A DNA stretch of 64,000 bases. Source: JAAYHV01 sp964400515 (GTDB lineage: Bacteria > Bacillota > Clostridia > Peptostreptococcales > Anaerovoracaceae). The stretch is taken from positions 186,001 to 250,000 of the forward strand of contig CAYNTJ010000001.1 of assembly GCA_964400515.1 (NCBI GenBank). The letters are read 5' to 3'. A program made the position numbers and the translations under genes. This document shows, piece by piece, positions 61,820 to 64,000 of this stretch; the stretch's first letter is position 1, and every line of letters starts with the position of its first letter. The notes beneath the pieces are model-generated. The model saw only the letters and a list, made by a program, of their open reading frames with translations. It was not told the origin of the DNA and ran no database searches.

Positions 61820-63250
61820 TTAAACACATGTCAACTTATATATTGCATCTGCGTAAATTTTTGCCATTAAAACAAATTTATCCAAATCTATTCTTTCATC
61901 CCTTTGATGCATTCTGTCTTCATCTCCCGGGAAAGCTCCCCCGAAAGCCACAATATTCTTGGTGGATCTTGCATACGTTCCCCCACCGATTACCAAAGGT
62001 TTAGATTCGTAATCTCCTGTGTGTTTTTGATACACTTCCATCAGGGTCTTTATCATTTCATCCTCCGGGCTTTTATATATTGGCTCTTGGAGTTTTTCCT
62101 TAATGATTCCCACATTTTCATTAATTAATGACTTTTCCAATCTTTCATACACATCTTCATGGGTATATGTGACTGGATACCTGGCATTAATAACTACCTG
62201 CACAGCCTTTTTATCCATCTCAATCATTCCCACATTTACAGTTAATTTCCCTGAAGGCTCATCGCTCAAATTAATACCTAATTTTTCACCGTAAACATCA
62301 TAGCCTATTCTATCATTATATAAAGAGATAAAATCATTGGTTTCATCAAAGGCAAAATTTAGTCTGCCTAAAAACTCCATCATAATAGATATGGCATTCT
62401 TACCCAGCTCAGGATGAGCTCCATGGGCAGACTTGCCATGGGCAATAATCTCTAACGACTTACCAACTCCTCTAAAATTCAGTTTAGTTTCCCTTTCCTT
62501 GGCAAAGCCACCGCCTATCTTTTTAATGTCTTCATAGACACTTCTATCTTCGCATCTTAAAACAGCTCTGGCATAGTCCGGAACCATATTAGGGGCATTA
62601 CCCCCCTTTAAGCTTGATAGTTCCAAGCCCTTATTTGATTTGCCATCGGAAAACTTTTTCGCAAGACTGAAATAGATTATTCCCTTTTCGCCGTTTATGG
62701 CAGGAAAATCCGCGTCCGGAGTTATTCCAAAATCCGGAGCCTCCACCCTGTCAAAGTAATATTCAATACCCTTCCAGCCGGTTTCCTCATCAAGTCCCAG
62801 TATCAGCCTAATATTTTTTTTAGGGATTATACCGGCTTCTTTGATGGCCTTCATGGCATATAGGCAAGCTATCAGGGGTCCTTTGTCATCTGTAGTACCT
62901 CTGCCATACATATAATTATCCGCTATCTCGGCACCATAGGGATCATAGTTCCAATTGTCCCCCTCCGGTACCACATCAAGATGGCCTATTATTCCAAAGG
63001 TTTGTTTGGCATTTTCTTCTCCGATAAAATCTATGTGACCTCCGTAGTTATCCACATTTGATGTCCTAAATCCCATGCTTTCCCCTAATCTCAAAGTGTT
63101 CTCAAATACTTCATGAACTCCTTTACCAAAGGGCAGCTGATTATTATCATAAAAAACCGGAGCATCCAAAACACTCTTGATTCTAACGGTTTCTGCCAAT
63201 GCTCCAATCATTTCATTTTTATTCTTTTCAATTATATCAAGATAATCCAT
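61820..63250 (-). CDS. pepV: Dipeptidase PepV (M20 family)
   Basis: 476 residues. Metal and catalytic motifs are IGHLDVVPEGDNW, YGRGTTDDKGP, LGLDEETGWKG and the C-terminal MHQRDERID. It cleaves a wide range of dipeptides in the cytoplasm. ATG 63250 overlaps the NifU-like gene stop (TGATG). It retains the canonical DEETGW, unlike its relative at 33096-34460. Confidence 0.92.
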   Translation of the reverse strand: MDYLDIIEKNKNEMIGALAETVRIKSVLDAPVFYDNNQLPFGKGVHEVFENTLRLGESMGFRTSNVDNYGGHIDFIGEENAKQTFGIIGHLDVVPEGDNWNYDPYGAEIADNYMYGRGTTDDKGPLIACLYAMKAIKEAGIIPKKNIRLILGLDEETGWKGIEYYFDRVEAPDFGITPDADFPAINGEKGIIYFSLAKKFSDGKSNKGLELSSLKGGNAPNMVPDYARAVLRCEDRSVYEDIKKIGGGFAKERETKLNFRGVGKSLEIIAHGKSAHGAHPELGKNAISIMMEFLGRLNFAFDETNDFISLYNDRIGYDVYGEKLGINLSDEPSGKLTVNVGMIEMDKKAVQVVINARYPVTYTHEDVYERLEKSLINENVGIIKEKLQEPIYKSPEDEMIKTLMEVYQKHTGDYESKPLVIGGGTYARSTKNIVAFGGAFPGDEDRMHQRDERIDLDKFVLMAKIYADAIYKLTCV

Positions 63251-63474
63251 CACAGAACGTTTTCTACTCCTTCAATCTCCGGATAGCTTTCCTTCAATAT
63301 TTTGAATACTATTGATTGCAAGGTCTGCTGTGCACTTGGACAACCGGCACAATGGCCCTTAAGTCTAACCTTTACTATTTTTTCATCGGTATATTCCACA
63401 AATTCAATGTCTCCTCCATCTCTTTGCAGAGCCGGTCTTATAACTTCGATTGCAGCTTTAATTTTATCTTCCAT
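63250..63474 (-). CDS. NifU C-terminal-domain protein (Fe-S scaffold)
   Basis: 74 residues, only the NifU C-terminal domain, VIRPALQRDGGDIEFVEY ... VRLKGHCAGCPSAQQT with the CxxC that binds a [4Fe-4S] cluster. Such short Nfu proteins deliver clusters to target enzymes. It lies two bases after the binding-protein gene and overlaps pepV by one base. Confidence 0.93.
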   Translation of the reverse strand: MEDKIKAAIEVIRPALQRDGGDIEFVEYTDEKIVKVRLKGHCAGCPSAQQTLQSIVFKILKESYPEIEGVENVL

Positions 63475-63475
63475 A

Positions 63476-64000
63476 TTATTCTCCCTCTTCTTTTACAACA
63501 TTTTCTTCCATCTTAATGGTTTCAACAACAATTTCATCTTCCGTGCTTACAGAAGTATCATTGGCAATATAGTCTAGTATAGGACTTCCATCACTTAGAA
63601 CCGCTATATTTATAGGTCTTTGGGGATTTCCATCCTTTGAAAATCTAAATGTACCCGTAACACATCTTAGGTTATATGTATCGGCCAAAGCATCCCTAAC
63701 CGCTTCGTGTTCGGTGCTGCCTGCCGTATTTATGGCATTTATTATTAAAAGGTACGCATCATAGCCTAGGGCAACATTTTCCGAAGGCACTTCATCTTGT
63801 CCGTATTTAAGCTTGTATTCCAGCAGGAACTTATCCGCCTCCATTGACGCATTATCATTTATCACATTGGATTCTTTTACTATTGTATCAGAAGCAAAAG
63901 CCACCTTGATATCCGGATGCTTTTTCATCATGTCATAAAACTCCTGATTACTCCAGTCCTTTGTCCCCAAAAATGTTATATCAGTAAGACCCTGCTTTTC
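63476..64000 (-). CDS. Branched-chain-amino-acid-type substrate-binding protein, C-terminal part
   Basis: The frame runs open from the window edge to the stop at 63476; the N terminus and signal peptide are beyond 64000. The visible part, EKQGLTDITFLGTKDWS ... ENVALGYDAYLLIINAINTAGS and TGTFRFSKDGNPQRPINI, is the second lobe of a Peripla_BP_6 (LivJ-like) receptor. The tail is acidic. The rest of the transporter is not in the window. Confidence 0.85.
   Translation of the reverse strand, partial: EKQGLTDITFLGTKDWSNQEFYDMMKKHPDIKVAFASDTIVKESNVINDNASMEADKFLLEYKLKYGQDEVPSENVALGYDAYLLIINAINTAGSTEHEAVRDALADTYNLRCVTGTFRFSKDGNPQRPINIAVLSDGSPILDYIANDTSVSTEDEIVVETIKMEENVVKEEGE

Overview
The window reads as chromosome of a low-GC, anaerobic Firmicute of the class Clostridia. 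Support comes from the 2[4Fe-4S] clostridial ferredoxin, rubrerythrin, Rex, a CIRCE-controlled groESL operon, several M20 PepV-type dipeptidases, an FMN riboswitch in front of ribU, strong AGGAGG ribosome sites and sigma-A promoters with 17-bp spacers. Genus cannot be fixed from the sequence. Most genes are on the minus strand.

Layout. 1-5310: minus-strand operon of a LuxR-type regulator, two MFS transporters, a carboxypeptidase-Taq-like protein that has lost its HEXXH site, and the start of Xaa-Pro dipeptidyl peptidase. 5820-7936: FAD oxidoreductase converging on a flavodoxin. 8067-10870: ABC transporter of the TrpXYZ/ABC_sub_bind type. 11101-11176: tRNA-Ala(GGC). 11302-18975: arginine and carbamoyl-phosphate genes, carA-carB-(small exported protein)-argH facing argG, with an ARG-box-like operator on each side of the shared control region.

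19005-29659 is an AT-rich accessory region. Its core (22160-29659) is eight tightly packed genes: radical SAM enzyme, two paralogous ParB/sulfiredoxin-fold proteins, PD-(D/E)XK nuclease, SNF2 helicase, a probable winged-helix protein, HNH nuclease and SAM methyltransferase. Seven of the eight neighbouring pairs are adjacent and six of those overlap. This is the best candidate for an undescribed system; it resembles a DNA modification/restriction or phage-derived locus but has no hallmark gene of the named systems I know. Downstream lie three unknown genes, one with a HEPN-like R-X4-H motif.

29845-39000 mixes core and decayed accessory DNA: a LytTR/LiaF-like pair with a LytTR-type operator, a 3'-truncated group IIC intron remnant next to a terminator, a MerR/M20 dipeptidase/NhaC cluster, a rubrerythrin lacking one rubredoxin cysteine, an ORF6N gene with an in-frame stop flanked by near-identical 49-bp sequences, a Schlafen/AlbA_2 gene with a perfect 19-bp dyad, and a DUF4143 ATPase remnant with three 33-bp repeats. 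39212-46197 is a complete type I restriction-modification operon (regulator, hsdM, hsdS, hsdR) placed beside the 3' end of guaA, a common island insertion site.

46410-64000 is core: guaB-guaA, a B3/4-domain protein with a PatB/MalY enzyme, groESL, an OGG-type glycosylase with a P-loop/Asp23 fusion protein, ferredoxin, rex, acpP, an ABC-F ATPase, the t6A genes tsaD-rimI-tsaB-tsaE, ribU with its FMN riboswitch, pepV, a NifU-type protein, and the end of a branched-chain-amino-acid-type binding protein.
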